DNA from: Burkholderia cepacia
GTDB lineage: Bacteria; Pseudomonadota; Gammaproteobacteria; Burkholderiales; Burkholderiaceae
Assembly: GCF_029962485.1 (NCBI RefSeq)
Contig: NZ_CP073638.1
Coordinates: 558,001 to 622,000 of the forward strand
DNA: 64,000 nucleotides
Direction: 5' to 3'
Part shown: positions 18,531-27,065 of the stretch, one piece after another
Layout: every line of letters begins with the position of its first letter
How positions within the stretch are numbered: the stretch's first letter is position 1
Position numbers and translations under genes: made by a program
The notes under the pieces: generated by a model
Database searches by the model: none
Seen by the model: the letters and a program-made list of their open reading frames with translations, nothing else
Told to the model about the DNA's origin: nothing

Positions 18531-20300
18531 TCAGGCCATGAAGCCGAAGCGGTCGAGCGAGATGAACAGCGTCAGCAGCTTGTTCACCACGGGTTCGCCC
18601 TCGTTGCGGTTGCCCAGCGCTTCGAGTGCCTGGTCGATCGAACGCGTCGCGCCGAGCAGGTCGGCGAGGCTCATGTTCGCCATCACGCCGTAGATGTCGA
18701 GCGGCAGCACGGCCTTCACGGTCTTGTCGTCAGTAACGATGCAGCCGCCCACATACGAATCGACTTGCCGCAGGCAATGACACATCTCGTCGCTGTCGTT
18801 CCCGACCACGACGAAGTACGCCTTCGGCGCCGGCCAGAACGTTGCCACCGCGCCGCGCTCGATCGACACGCCCTTGAACAGCCCGTTGACGACGTGACGC
18901 TTGCCGTTCGCGTAGCGCTGCACGACCGCGATGCGGTTGAGCGTGACGCCGGCCACCTCGGGCACGACCTTGCCGTCGCGCAACGGCACCCACACTTCCT
19001 GGAAGAACTTCTCGTGGCCGCGCCCGTACACGTCGAACAGGTAGACCTTCGCCTGCGTGCCGTCGTCGGACACTTCGAGCGGCACGAGATCCAGTTGAGC
19101 GGGCGTCAGGTCGCCGAGACCGGGCACCGGTTGCTTCACCATGCCCGAGTAGTCGACGTTGGCCTGCTTCAGCAGCTTGCGGTCGCGAGCGACCAGTTCG
19201 CCATCCTTGAACACGTAGCGGGGGTTGATCTTCGACAGGCTGTCGGTCAGCACGATATCGGCGAAGCGGCCCGGCGTCAGCGACCCGAAGCGATTGTCCA
19301 TCCGGAATGCGCGCGCCGTGTAGAGCGTCGCCATCTTGATCGCCTGGATCGGATCGATGCCCATCTCGGCACACAGCGACACGATCCAGTCCATGTGACC
19401 CTTGGTCAGCAGGCGGTCCACCGAGATGTTGTCCGCGCACAGCTGGAAGTTCTCGGACGGCCATTTCCGCTTGACGATCGCGCGCAGCATGATCTTGATC
19501 ACCTCGGGGCTGCCGACGCCGAACTTGATCTGCGTCTGCAACCCGTAGCGCACGCTCTTCTCGATGTCGTCTTCCTTCCACACGTCGTGGTTCGCGAACG
19601 CGCCGATCGCCGGCATGTAGTTCAGCATCATGTCGGACAGCGCCGTCACGCCCCAGTGCGTGTTCATGAAGCCGCCTTTCGCGCGGCCCAGCGCCGATTT
19701 GCGGAAGTCGTCGTCGTTGCCCACGCTGTAGGTCAGGTGCGCGAGCTCGCCGAGGCCGATCACCGGGTCCATTTTCAGCAGCGCGTCGGTCACGTCGACC
19801 GACGTCTTCTTGCCCGGTGCGAACGCGAACACGCGATACGGCAGGCGGTCGTGATCGCGGAACAACTGCTCGGTGGCCGGCACGGCCTCGGCGCCGGCCG
19901 CGCTGACGAAGTCGAGGCATTCGGAGAAGATCGTCGTTGTGCCGCACGGCACGATCGCCTCGGCGAACGCGGCCGGGTGCGCGAGTTGCGCATCGAAGTG
20001 GATGTGAGCGTCGATCAACCCGGGGATCGCGTACAGGCCTTCGCCGTCGAACACCTCGCGTACGCGGATCGCGGTTTCGTCGGGGTTCAGCGCGACGATG
20101 CGCTTGTCGTACACGAGGATCGAGCCCTGGTAGACCGTCTCGCTATGCACGTCGAGGATGTTCAGATTCTTCAGCAGGAGATCGGCTTCCTTCTTCCCGT
20201 TGAGAATGTCGAAAATCGCGCGCACCTGGTCGTAGTGGGCCGCAACCTGGTCGCGTTGTCCCGCGGTGCCGGCCGTTCTCTCGCTGACTGCTTGGTACAT
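18531..20300 (-). CDS. Amidohydrolase of the adenine deaminase family (divergent)
   Basis: 589 residues, close to the usual adenine deaminase length. The start at 20300 (MYQAVSERT) is chosen; the longer frame runs into the LysR promoter region. The metal motif DAHIHFD and the C-terminal GRFADIVL fit the COG1001 family. However, the usual DPHEIANV stretch is replaced by SECLDFVSAAG, and the usual DDRHP stretch by ADNISVD, so the metal site or substrate probably differs from adenine. It is divergent from the LysR gene at 20515 and precedes a membrane protein gene. The true substrate is unknown. Confidence 0.82.
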   Translation of the reverse strand: MYQAVSERTAGTAGQRDQVAAHYDQVRAIFDILNGKKEADLLLKNLNILDVHSETVYQGSILVYDKRIVALNPDETAIRVREVFDGEGLYAIPGLIDAHIHFDAQLAHPAAFAEAIVPCGTTTIFSECLDFVSAAGAEAVPATEQLFRDHDRLPYRVFAFAPGKKTSVDVTDALLKMDPVIGLGELAHLTYSVGNDDDFRKSALGRAKGGFMNTHWGVTALSDMMLNYMPAIGAFANHDVWKEDDIEKSVRYGLQTQIKFGVGSPEVIKIMLRAIVKRKWPSENFQLCADNISVDRLLTKGHMDWIVSLCAEMGIDPIQAIKMATLYTARAFRMDNRFGSLTPGRFADIVLTDSLSKINPRYVFKDGELVARDRKLLKQANVDYSGMVKQPVPGLGDLTPAQLDLVPLEVSDDGTQAKVYLFDVYGRGHEKFFQEVWVPLRDGKVVPEVAGVTLNRIAVVQRYANGKRHVVNGLFKGVSIERGAVATFWPAPKAYFVVVGNDSDEMCHCLRQVDSYVGGCIVTDDKTVKAVLPLDIYGVMANMSLADLLGATRSIDQALEALGNRNEGEPVVNKLLTLFISLDRFGFMA

Positions 20301-20514
20301 GACTTGTCTCGCTTTATCGGTTGGTTTGAACCTGCTTTTGCGCCGCAACAAACGCGGTCGCCGCAGCGTGCGCGTACCGGCCGGGCGGTGCCATCGGCCC
20401 ACGAACGCGACAGGAGTCATGAAAACCGATGTCACCGTTTCTAAAAAGCAGCGTTTTTTGCACGGAGCGTGCGCTTTTCGAGTACGCTTTGCCGACTCCA
20501 GGAGACCGGCGACC

Positions 20515-21417
20515 ATGCTCCATTCACGATTGCTGCGCTACATCGACGAAGTCGCGCGGTGCGGCTCGATCCGCGCGGCCGGCGAGAAGCTTCACGTCGC
20601 GCCGTCCGCGATCAACAAGCACGTGCTGCTGCTCGAAGAGGAAATCGGCGAGCCGCTGTTCGAACGCCTGCCGCGCGGGCTGCGGCTGACGCCGGCCGGC
20701 GAGATCCTGCTGGCCCACGTGCGCAGGACGATGTCGGAATACCGGCAGGTCGAGGCCGAGATCCGCAACCTCAACACATTGCAGAAGGGCGAGGTGATCA
20801 TCGCGACGGTGACCGGCCTCGCGAGCGGGGTCGCATCCACCGCGGCCGCGAATTTCTGCGCACAGCATCCGCACATCAAGATTTCGATTCGCGTGATGTC
20901 GGTGCGCGAGATCGCCGATGCGCTCGCCAGCGGCGAAGCCGACCTGGGTCTCGGCTTCAACCTGGCGCCGTCGCCGCAGCTCGAAAGCCTGTGGGAAATG
21001 GATACGAGCCTCGGCGCGGTGATTTCGCCGAAGCATGCGCTCGCGCGAATGGAATCGATCCCGCTCGCGTACTGCGCGTCGTATCCGCTGATCTTTGCCG
21101 ATCGTTCGATGCTGATGCACGGCATCGTCGCCGATACGTTCGAGGAGGCGGGCATCGACGTCGAGCCGGCGTTCCGGACCAATTCGATCGAGACGATGAA
21201 GCGGCTTGCGGCCGCGAGCGAAAGCATCGCGTTCCTGAGCAAGTTCGACATCGCGGAGGAATACCGGCAGGAGAGCCTGACGTACCGGCCGATCCGCGAT
21301 CGCGCGTTCAGCCGCAACGTGCTCGCGCTCGTGCGCCGCGAAAAGCACGGCCGCGGGCCGGCGAGCCTGCTGTTGGCCGAGGAGATCATGGCGATTCTCG
21401 GCGAGATGAGCGGTTGA
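20515..21417 (+). CDS. LysR-family transcriptional regulator
   Basis: 300 residues. The N-terminal winged helix (residues 1-60) includes GSIRAAGEKLHVAPSAINKHVLLLEEEIGEPLFER, seen in parts, which is the standard LysR recognition region. A periplasmic-binding-like effector domain follows. It is transcribed divergently from the amidohydrolase gene, with 214 bp between the starts, the usual layout for a LysR regulator and its target. The ligand is probably the amidohydrolase substrate or a relative (inference). Confidence 0.94.
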   Translation: MLHSRLLRYIDEVARCGSIRAAGEKLHVAPSAINKHVLLLEEEIGEPLFERLPRGLRLTPAGEILLAHVRRTMSEYRQVEAEIRNLNTLQKGEVIIATVTGLASGVASTAAANFCAQHPHIKISIRVMSVREIADALASGEADLGLGFNLAPSPQLESLWEMDTSLGAVISPKHALARMESIPLAYCASYPLIFADRSMLMHGIVADTFEEAGIDVEPAFRTNSIETMKRLAAASESIAFLSKFDIAEEYRQESLTYRPIRDRAFSRNVLALVRREKHGRGPASLLLAEEIMAILGEMSG

Positions 21418-21523
21418 GCGCGGGGCATGCGGCGAGAAGGGTGCCGCGGCAACCATTGTGATTTTTCCTTCGATGCCCGGATAATGATCCGGCGTCGCGC
21501 TCGCGGCGCGAACGGAGGCTCCC

Positions 21524-21823
21524 ATGCAATTTCCGACGGGATCGGTGGTCGCGCTCAGTTCGGCTGCCGCGACGATGTTTTCGCTGGGCATGCTGTTTCT
21601 CGGTTACTGGGGTTTGCACGAGGCGCTGCCCTGGCGGTTCGGCGACTACGTCGTGATCGTGCCCGCGCTCGCGGGTTTCGCGTGCCTGGCCAGTGTGCCG
21701 TTTCTCGCGACGTCGCCGATGAAAACGCCCGACGACGAGTCGCGGATGTTCGTCGCGCGGCGCGTGTTTCTGTGCGGCGCGAGTCTGGTCTGGTGTGCGA
21801 TCGTCGCGTCGCTGCTCGTTTGA
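21524..21823 (+). CDS. Small integral membrane protein (99 aa), hypothetical
   Basis: 99 residues with three hydrophobic segments (about 8-30, 43-63 and 78-97). A GGAGG-like site precedes ATG 21524. No family is recognised. It lies upstream of the DUF1326/DUF2182 pair, separated by 166 bp, and may or may not belong with them. Confidence 0.6.
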   Translation: MQFPTGSVVALSSAAATMFSLGMLFLGYWGLHEALPWRFGDYVVIVPALAGFACLASVPFLATSPMKTPDDESRMFVARRVFLCGASLVWCAIVASLLV

Positions 21824-21989
21824 GACCGGGGTGGCGAGGCGGTGGCCGGAGCGACGTTGCGGGCGCGTGTCGGCGCGTCTTGCGCGTGGCCGGCACGCAG
21901 GGTTTTCACGCCGCCCTTCCTGCTTTGATTTCCCCATTGCGTGCACTAGATTCGAAGCGTTTACGTGTCACCGAGCGCGAGGTGGAGTC

Positions 21990-22634
21990 ATGACGCCGTG
22001 GGAGATTCAGGGTACCGAAATGATCAGTTGCAATTGCTCATACGGTTGCCCGTGCCAGTTCAATGCATTGCCGACCAACGGCAATTGCGCAGCGATGGGC
22101 GCGCTGTCGATCGACAGCGGCCACTACGGCGACGTGGTGCTCGACGGCGTCAGGATCGCGGTCGTGTTCCAGTGGCCGGGCGCCGTTCACGAAGGCCGGG
22201 GCAAGTGCCAGCCGATCGTCGACGAACGGGCCAGCCCCGAGCAGCGCGATGCCGTGCTGAAGATCATGACCGGTCAGGATACCGATCCATTCGCGACGAT
22301 GTTCTCGGTGTATGCGTCGACGCTCGAGCACGCGTTCGATCCGATCTTCACGAAGATCGACTTCGACGTCGATGTCGATGCGCGGCGCGGCCGGATTCAC
22401 GTCGAGGGCGTGTTCGACGCGACCGGCGAACCGATCCGTAACCCGGTGACGGGCGACGAGCACCGCGTGCGGATCGACCTGCCGAACGGGTTCGAATACG
22501 AGCTGGCGGAAATCGGCTCGGGCACGGGGCGCTCGCAAGGCAACATCGCATTGAATCTCGACGGCACCTATGCGCAGTTCGCGCGGCTGCACCTGAACAA
22601 CCACGGACTGATCCGGCATCGCGTCGCGGCATGA
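21990..22634 (+). CDS. DUF1326 domain protein with CxxxCxC motif
   Basis: 214 residues of the DUF1326 family (PF07040). The signature lies at the N-terminus: EMISCNCSYGCPCQFNA holds four closely spaced cysteines, a likely metal-binding or redox site. There is no signal peptide, so it is cytosolic or membrane-associated. The stop overlaps the start of the DUF2182 gene (ATGA), and these families often occur together, suggesting one functional unit. The function is unknown; metal handling is a guess from the cysteines. Confidence 0.87.
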   Translation: MTPWEIQGTEMISCNCSYGCPCQFNALPTNGNCAAMGALSIDSGHYGDVVLDGVRIAVVFQWPGAVHEGRGKCQPIVDERASPEQRDAVLKIMTGQDTDPFATMFSVYASTLEHAFDPIFTKIDFDVDVDARRGRIHVEGVFDATGEPIRNPVTGDEHRVRIDLPNGFEYELAEIGSGTGRSQGNIALNLDGTYAQFARLHLNNHGLIRHRVAA

Positions 22635-23422
22635 CTCCGTTCGACTTCTGGCTCGGTCGCGAGCGCGTCATCACGCTGCTCGCGATGGCCGCACTCGTCG
22701 GCGTGTGCTGGTTCTACGTGTGGACGGGTGCGGGCACCGGCATGTCGGCGCTGGACATGACGACGTTCGCGCTTTTTCCGCATCGTCTCGCGGACGACAT
22801 GGGCCGCATGGATCCGTCGCTGCCGACCGTGATCGCGATGTGGTGGGTGATGATGATCGCGATGATGACGCCCGGTGCGGTGCCGCTCGTGATGCTGTAC
22901 CGACGCGTGCTGCGGCATCGCGGCGACAACGCTTCGCGCTCGGCGTTCACGTCGGTGTCGCTGCTGGCCGGCTATCTGACCACGTGGCTTGCGTTCTCGG
23001 TCGGTGCGGCGCTGCTTCAGGCGATGTTGCAACCGGCCGGATTGATCTCCGCGATGATGCTGTGGTCGAAGAGCGCCATCCTTTCGGCGGTCGTGCTGGC
23101 GCTGGCCGGGCTCTATCAATTCTCGCCGCTGAAGCGCGCGTGCCTGCGGCAATGCCGAGCGCCGGCCGCGTTCCTGGTCGCGCACTGGCGTCCGGGCATC
23201 GCGGGCAGTTTCCTGCTCGGCGTGCGTCATGGCGTGTACTGCGTGGGGTGCTGCTGGCTGCTGATGGCGCTGCTGTTCGTCGGCGGCGTGATGAACGTCG
23301 TGTGGATTGCCGCACTGTCGCTCCTCGTGTTCGCGGAAAAAGTCCTGCCCGGCGGCGAACGCATCGGCCGCGCGGTGGGCATCGTGCTGATCGCGTGGGC
23401 CGGTGTGACGTTGATCGTGTGA
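22631..23422 (+). CDS. DUF2182 predicted metal-binding integral membrane protein
   Basis: 263 residues with six or seven membrane helices. It matches DUF2182 (PF09948), annotated as a predicted metal-binding membrane protein: WWVMMIAMMTPG near residue 76, and GVRHGVYCVGCCWLLM near residue 198 with clustered His and Cys. The gene is translationally coupled to the upstream DUF1326 gene. Together they could form a membrane complex for a metal or redox cofactor, but no function is established. Confidence 0.87.
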   Translation: MTPFDFWLGRERVITLLAMAALVGVCWFYVWTGAGTGMSALDMTTFALFPHRLADDMGRMDPSLPTVIAMWWVMMIAMMTPGAVPLVMLYRRVLRHRGDNASRSAFTSVSLLAGYLTTWLAFSVGAALLQAMLQPAGLISAMMLWSKSAILSAVVLALAGLYQFSPLKRACLRQCRAPAAFLVAHWRPGIAGSFLLGVRHGVYCVGCCWLLMALLFVGGVMNVVWIAALSLLVFAEKVLPGGERIGRAVGIVLIAWAGVTLIV

Positions 23423-23508
23423 CGGGCGACAGGGTGAGGGTCCGGGTTGAAGACGCCCGCGGCACGCTTACGATCGTGAAGCTTGTTAAGCGGCCGTGAC
23501 GCGTGACG

Positions 23509-23964
23509 CTATTCGTCGTGATCCACGAACACCTTGTTGGCGCCCGCCTTGTACAGACGCTTGCCGAGTTTCGGGTAGTCGCACACGTCGTGTTCCGGCC
23601 GATCGCCGGCGACGATGTAGACGAGCGGCAGGTCGCCGGTATTGACCATCGTGTGCGCGGGGCCGCCGCGCGGGAATCCCATGAAGTCTCCCGGGCCGAC
23701 CGGACAGGTCTGGCCGTCGATGGTTGCCTCGCCGAATCCGGATAGCACGTAGAGGCATTCCTCACCGTACAAATGCCGGTGATATTCGGTCGATTCGTGC
23801 CCCGGCATCAACGTCATCAGATGGAAGCCCAGTTGCGTGAGCCCGGTGGCGTCGCCCAGCGATCGCTTCAGGCGGACGGCATTCGCGTTCAACGGATGGA
23901 CGGAATGCTCCGGTTCCATCGCCGCGATATCGGCGGCGGTCAGGATTGCTCGCGGGTTGTTCAT
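23509..23964 (-). CDS. Cupin-domain protein
   Basis: 151 residues. A single cupin barrel has motif 1 around ESTEYHRHLYGEECLYVLSG (His and Glu metal ligands) and motif 2 around PAHTMVNTGD. It starts at 23964. Members bind a divalent metal and act as small enzymes, sugar-binding proteins or sensors. No partner gene is evident, so the activity cannot be assigned. Confidence 0.85.
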   Translation of the reverse strand: MNNPRAILTAADIAAMEPEHSVHPLNANAVRLKRSLGDATGLTQLGFHLMTLMPGHESTEYHRHLYGEECLYVLSGFGEATIDGQTCPVGPGDFMGFPRGGPAHTMVNTGDLPLVYIVAGDRPEHDVCDYPKLGKRLYKAGANKVFVDHDE

Positions 23965-24310
23965 CGTTTGTCTGGTCCGGGGATCGGAGCGCCGAGGGCG
24001 CGGATAGTGGAGATGTTGGGGCAGGTTTCGACGATAGCACCGTTGAGTGCGCTCGAAGGAGAGCGGAGACGCGATGCATCGTCATTTGTCGCGCGGTGCT
24101 ACGTAACACCGGATTCGTGTTACGGAAGCGTTACTGGAACGTAAGGTACGCGCACGACGATAGATTGGGCAACCGCGCCGTGGATCGTCCGTGCAAGGCC
24201 CGCCGGACGGCGCGATCCGATGCGATGGCCGGATCGTCAGCGGTCCTGATGGCGATGGCACGGTAGATGCTTGCTGGAAGCACGACGTTAAACAGCTGAC
24301 GGGGACTTCC
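23965..24310. other. Intergenic region between cupin and repeat lipoprotein
   Basis: A 346-bp gap without a convincing gene. It holds an 8-bp perfect inverted repeat, CGTAACAC (24102-24109) and its complement (24117-24124), and further GTTAC-like words close by, about 190 bp upstream of the lipoprotein start. This may be an operator or a hairpin in its leader. Confidence 0.45.
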
Positions 24311-25732
24311 ATGCACAATCATTTCATCAAGGCGAATGGCGCGCTTGCCGCCATCGCTGCGGCGTGCGCGCTGGCGGCGTGCGGCGGCGGCGATATTTCG
24401 GCGCCGACACTGCCGGGCAACAACATCGCGACGAGCACGAGCGGGACCAGTGGCACGAGCAGCAGCGGCACGAGCAGCAGTGGCACGAGCAGCAGCGGTA
24501 CAAGCAGCAGCGGCACGAGCAGCAGCGGTACGAGCAGCAGCGGTACGAGCAGCAGCGGTACAAGCAGCAGTGGCACGAGCAGCAGCGGTACGAGCAGCAG
24601 CGGTACAAGCAGCAGTGGCACGAGCAGCAGTGGCACAAGCAGCAGCGGCACAAGCAGTAGCGGCACGAGCAGCAGTGGCACGAGCAGCAGTGGCACAAGC
24701 AGCAGTGGCACAAGCAGCAGCGGCACGAGCAGCAGTGGCACGAGCAGCAGCGGTACGAGCAGCAGTGGCACAAGCAGCAGCGGCACGAGCAGCAGTGGCA
24801 CAAGCAGCAGCGGCACGAGCAGTAGCGGCACGAGCAGTAGCGGCACAAGCAGCAGCGGTTCGAGCAGCGGCACGCCGGGCACGAACGGCATCATCAGTTC
24901 CGTCGGTGGAGTCGTCATGGCCGCGGGCACGACGATCAACGGCGTGACGCCTCCCGTCGGCAAGGACGTGACGGCCGGACTCGGCAACACGGTCACCGGC
25001 GCCGGCACGATCATTCGCGATACCTCCAACGCGGTGAGCAACGGGATCGGCCAGATCGGCATCGCGTCGAATCCGGTCGGTACGACCGTTGCCGGCCTCG
25101 GCTCCATCGTCAGTTCGACGAGCAACCCGGTCACCGGTCTTAGCCAGACCGTGAAGGCGCTCGGTACGGGGCCGCTCGCGCCGCTGGCGCCGATCACGGC
25201 GCCGGTCGGCGGCCTGCTCGACACGGTGGCCGGTGGTCTCCAGGGGGCCGGCGCGACACTCGGTTCGACGCTGTCGTCGGGCCCGGTGCAACAGGTAACC
25301 CAGTCGATCAGCAACGCGATCACGCCGCTCGTCACGACCACCGGCCAGCTCACACAGCAGATCGGCACGGCGACGGGCCTCGGGCAGCCGGTCGCCGGCC
25401 TGCTCGGGCAGGTTGGCGCGGCGATCACGTCGGCGGGTGTCAAAGTGACGTCCGCGTCGTCGCAGCCGCTCGTCGGCGCCGTCGGCCAGGTGGTTTTAGC
25501 GGTCGGCAACACGGTGACCAATGCGGGCGGCCTCGTGAGTCCGAAAGGCGCGAACGGCGGCGTGCCGATTTCCGGTTTGGTGACCAGCGTCGTCGGCGGC
25601 ATACCGGCAACCGTGGTGAACGGGCCCGGGGCCGGTACGGGCGGCGGTACGGCGTCGGGCGGCGCGGGCAATCCGCTCGCGCCCGTTACGTCGCTGCTGG
25701 GTGGCTTGCTGGGTGGCGTCGCCGGCAAGTAG
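24311..25732 (+). CDS. Repeat-rich lipoprotein, Burkholderia collagen-like (Collagen_mid) family
   Basis: 473 residues. A lipoprotein signal (AACALAACGGGD, lipobox Cys near residue 24) predicts a lipid anchor. Residues 48-182 are 27 tandem GTSSS pentapeptides, then GSSSGTPG. The remaining 290 residues are Gly/Val/Thr-rich and match the conserved middle and C-terminal region of Burkholderia collagen-like proteins (Collagen_mid, PF15984). The true collagen repeat (Gly every third residue) is replaced here by a Ser/Thr/Gly pentapeptide, so no triple helix is expected from it. It is probably a surface stalk or adhesin-like protein. The start has a GGGGA site. Confidence 0.8.
   Translation: MHNHFIKANGALAAIAAACALAACGGGDISAPTLPGNNIATSTSGTSGTSSSGTSSSGTSSSGTSSSGTSSSGTSSSGTSSSGTSSSGTSSSGTSSSGTSSSGTSSSGTSSSGTSSSGTSSSGTSSSGTSSSGTSSSGTSSSGTSSSGTSSSGTSSSGTSSSGTSSSGTSSSGTSSSGTSSSGSSSGTPGTNGIISSVGGVVMAAGTTINGVTPPVGKDVTAGLGNTVTGAGTIIRDTSNAVSNGIGQIGIASNPVGTTVAGLGSIVSSTSNPVTGLSQTVKALGTGPLAPLAPITAPVGGLLDTVAGGLQGAGATLGSTLSSGPVQQVTQSISNAITPLVTTTGQLTQQIGTATGLGQPVAGLLGQVGAAITSAGVKVTSASSQPLVGAVGQVVLAVGNTVTNAGGLVSPKGANGGVPISGLVTSVVGGIPATVVNGPGAGTGGGTASGGAGNPLAPVTSLLGGLLGGVAGK
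24452..24856 (+). repeat. 27 tandem 15-bp repeats encoding GTSSS
   Basis: The consensus unit is GGCACGAGCAGCAGC. All 27 units are exactly 15 bp; variation is limited to synonymous third positions (GGC/GGT, ACG/ACA, AGC/AGT). Because the unit is a multiple of three, changes in copy number keep the frame and only alter stalk length. Confidence 0.95.
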
Positions 25733-25854
25733 CCGGGGCGCGTCGATCGTCCCGGGAAAGGCGGGTCGCCGGCTGCCAGCCGGCGACCGGCAGGTCATCG
25801 CCACTCACGGCTCTCGTGGCGCAGTTGGCCGTCCGTCCGGTGGCGGTCGACGCG

Positions 25855-26316
25855 TCAGCCGCGGTTGCCGTCGAGCTTCGACGGCGGCCGCGCCAGCCCG
25901 CGCACCGGCACTGGCGTCGACATCACGATCGACGTGCGCGTTTCGCCGTACAGGTTGATGCGTTCGATCAGCTGTTCGAGATGGGTCATGCTGGTTGCGA
26001 CGAACCGCATCACGTACGAATCCTCGCCCGTCACGTGACGGCATTCGACGACTTCGGGAATCGACTCCAGCAACTTGAGGAATTTTGCCTTGGCCGGCTG
26101 CGGCACCGTGATGCCGATCAGCGCGCTCACCGGGTAGCCGGCCGCGGCCGGATTGATCCGCGCCGTGTAGCCCTCGACGACGCCGGACGCCTCGAGGCGC
26201 TTCACGCGCTCCGTCACCGCCGGCACCGACAGGTGAACCTGGCGCGCGAGCTCGGTATAGCTGATGCGGCCGTTGGCCTGTAGCAGCGCCAATACCTTCC
26301 AGTCCAGATCATCCAT
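25855..26316 (-). CDS. Lrp/AsnC-family transcriptional regulator
   Basis: 153 residues. The start MDDLDWKVLALLQANGRIS at 26316 matches the family N-terminus. The helix-turn-helix contains SVPAVTERVKRLE, and the RAM ligand-binding domain follows (about 70-140, with ECRHVTGEDSYVMRF). It is divergent from a LysE-family exporter gene, so it probably senses an amino acid and controls that exporter. Confidence 0.94.
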   Translation of the reverse strand: MDDLDWKVLALLQANGRISYTELARQVHLSVPAVTERVKRLEASGVVEGYTARINPAAAGYPVSALIGITVPQPAKAKFLKLLESIPEVVECRHVTGEDSYVMRFVATSMTHLEQLIERINLYGETRTSIVMSTPVPVRGLARPPSKLDGNRG

Positions 26317-26327
26317 CGCGGCGGGAT

Positions 26328-26361
26328 TTTTTAAGGTGGAGCGCCTATTTTTCCTTAAAAA
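26328..26361. promoter_or_regulatory. Inverted repeat in Lrp/LysE divergent promoter
   Basis: TTTTTAAGG (26328-26336) and its exact complement (26353-26361) are separated by 16 bp, between the divergent starts at 26316 and 26433. AT-rich dyads like this are typical Lrp-family binding sites. Confidence 0.5.
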
Positions 26362-26432
26362 CCGCATTCAGCGGTGACCGGACTTTCCCTACGATGCCTG
26401 TTCAACCCGTTGCATGTCGCAAGGAGCAGGCG

Positions 26433-27065
26433 ATGCTGTTCATCAAGTCCGTCATGATGGGGCTGTCGATCGCGGTGCCGGTCGGCCCGATCGGCATGCT
26501 GTGCATTCAGCGCAGCATGAGCCGCGGTTTTCAGGCAGGGTTCGCGACGGGCATCGGCGCCGCGTGCGCCGATGCGATCTACGGCCTGCTCGGCGCGCTG
26601 GGCATCGCGGGCATCGTCACCGCATTCCCGATGCTGACCGTTGCCCTCAAGATCGGCGGCGGCGTGTTTCTCGTGTGGCTCGCGTGGTCCATCGCGCGCC
26701 AGCCGCCGGCCGTGGCCGCGCTGCAACGCGACCTGCCGCGCACGACCGTTCTGCGTGATTTCCTGACGACGTTCGGCCTGACGCTGTCGAACCCGATGAC
26801 GATCCTGTCGTTCGTCGGGATTTTTGCGGCGCTCGGCCCGCTATCGGGCTCGCACGAAGGCGCGATGCGGCCGGCCGTCGAGTGGATGGTCGCCGGCGTG
26901 TTCGTCGGTTCGGCAACCTGGTGGCTGTGCCTGAGCGGCGCGACGGCCGCGCTGCGCACGAGGATGTCGTTCGCGTTCATGCACGGGTTGTCGCGCGTGT
27001 CGGCCGCCGTCATCGCGGTGTTCGGTGCGATCCAGCTGGTCGCGGGTATGCGCGGCCTTGCCTAG
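26433..27065 (+). CDS. LysE-family amino-acid exporter
   Basis: 210 residues with about six membrane helices. The N-terminal signature IAVPVGPIGMLCIQRSMSRG is characteristic of LysE/RhtB exporters, and NPMTILSFVGIFAAL follows near residue 122. It pumps an amino acid or analogue out of the cell. AAGGAG lies 8 nt before ATG 26433. The divergent Lrp-type gene is its likely regulator. The stop overlaps that of the convergent esterase gene by four bases. Confidence 0.92.
   Translation: MLFIKSVMMGLSIAVPVGPIGMLCIQRSMSRGFQAGFATGIGAACADAIYGLLGALGIAGIVTAFPMLTVALKIGGGVFLVWLAWSIARQPPAVAALQRDLPRTTVLRDFLTTFGLTLSNPMTILSFVGIFAALGPLSGSHEGAMRPAVEWMVAGVFVGSATWWLCLSGATAALRTRMSFAFMHGLSRVSAAVIAVFGAIQLVAGMRGLA

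Noticed and set aside
17559..20444. 961-codon plus-strand open frame across the YczE-like and amidohydrolase genes
   Set aside because: Antisense shadow: His/Arg/Val-rich with no domains, while the minus strand carries two recognisable genes.
24452..24856. Possible CRISPR array
   Set aside because: The repeats are contiguous 15-bp units without spacers and encode a pentapeptide in frame.
24319..25728. 469-codon open frame on the minus strand rich in LLLVP repeats
   Set aside because: It is the antisense of the GTSSS repeat; the low-complexity repeat removes stops in several frames. No ribosome site or natural protein features.
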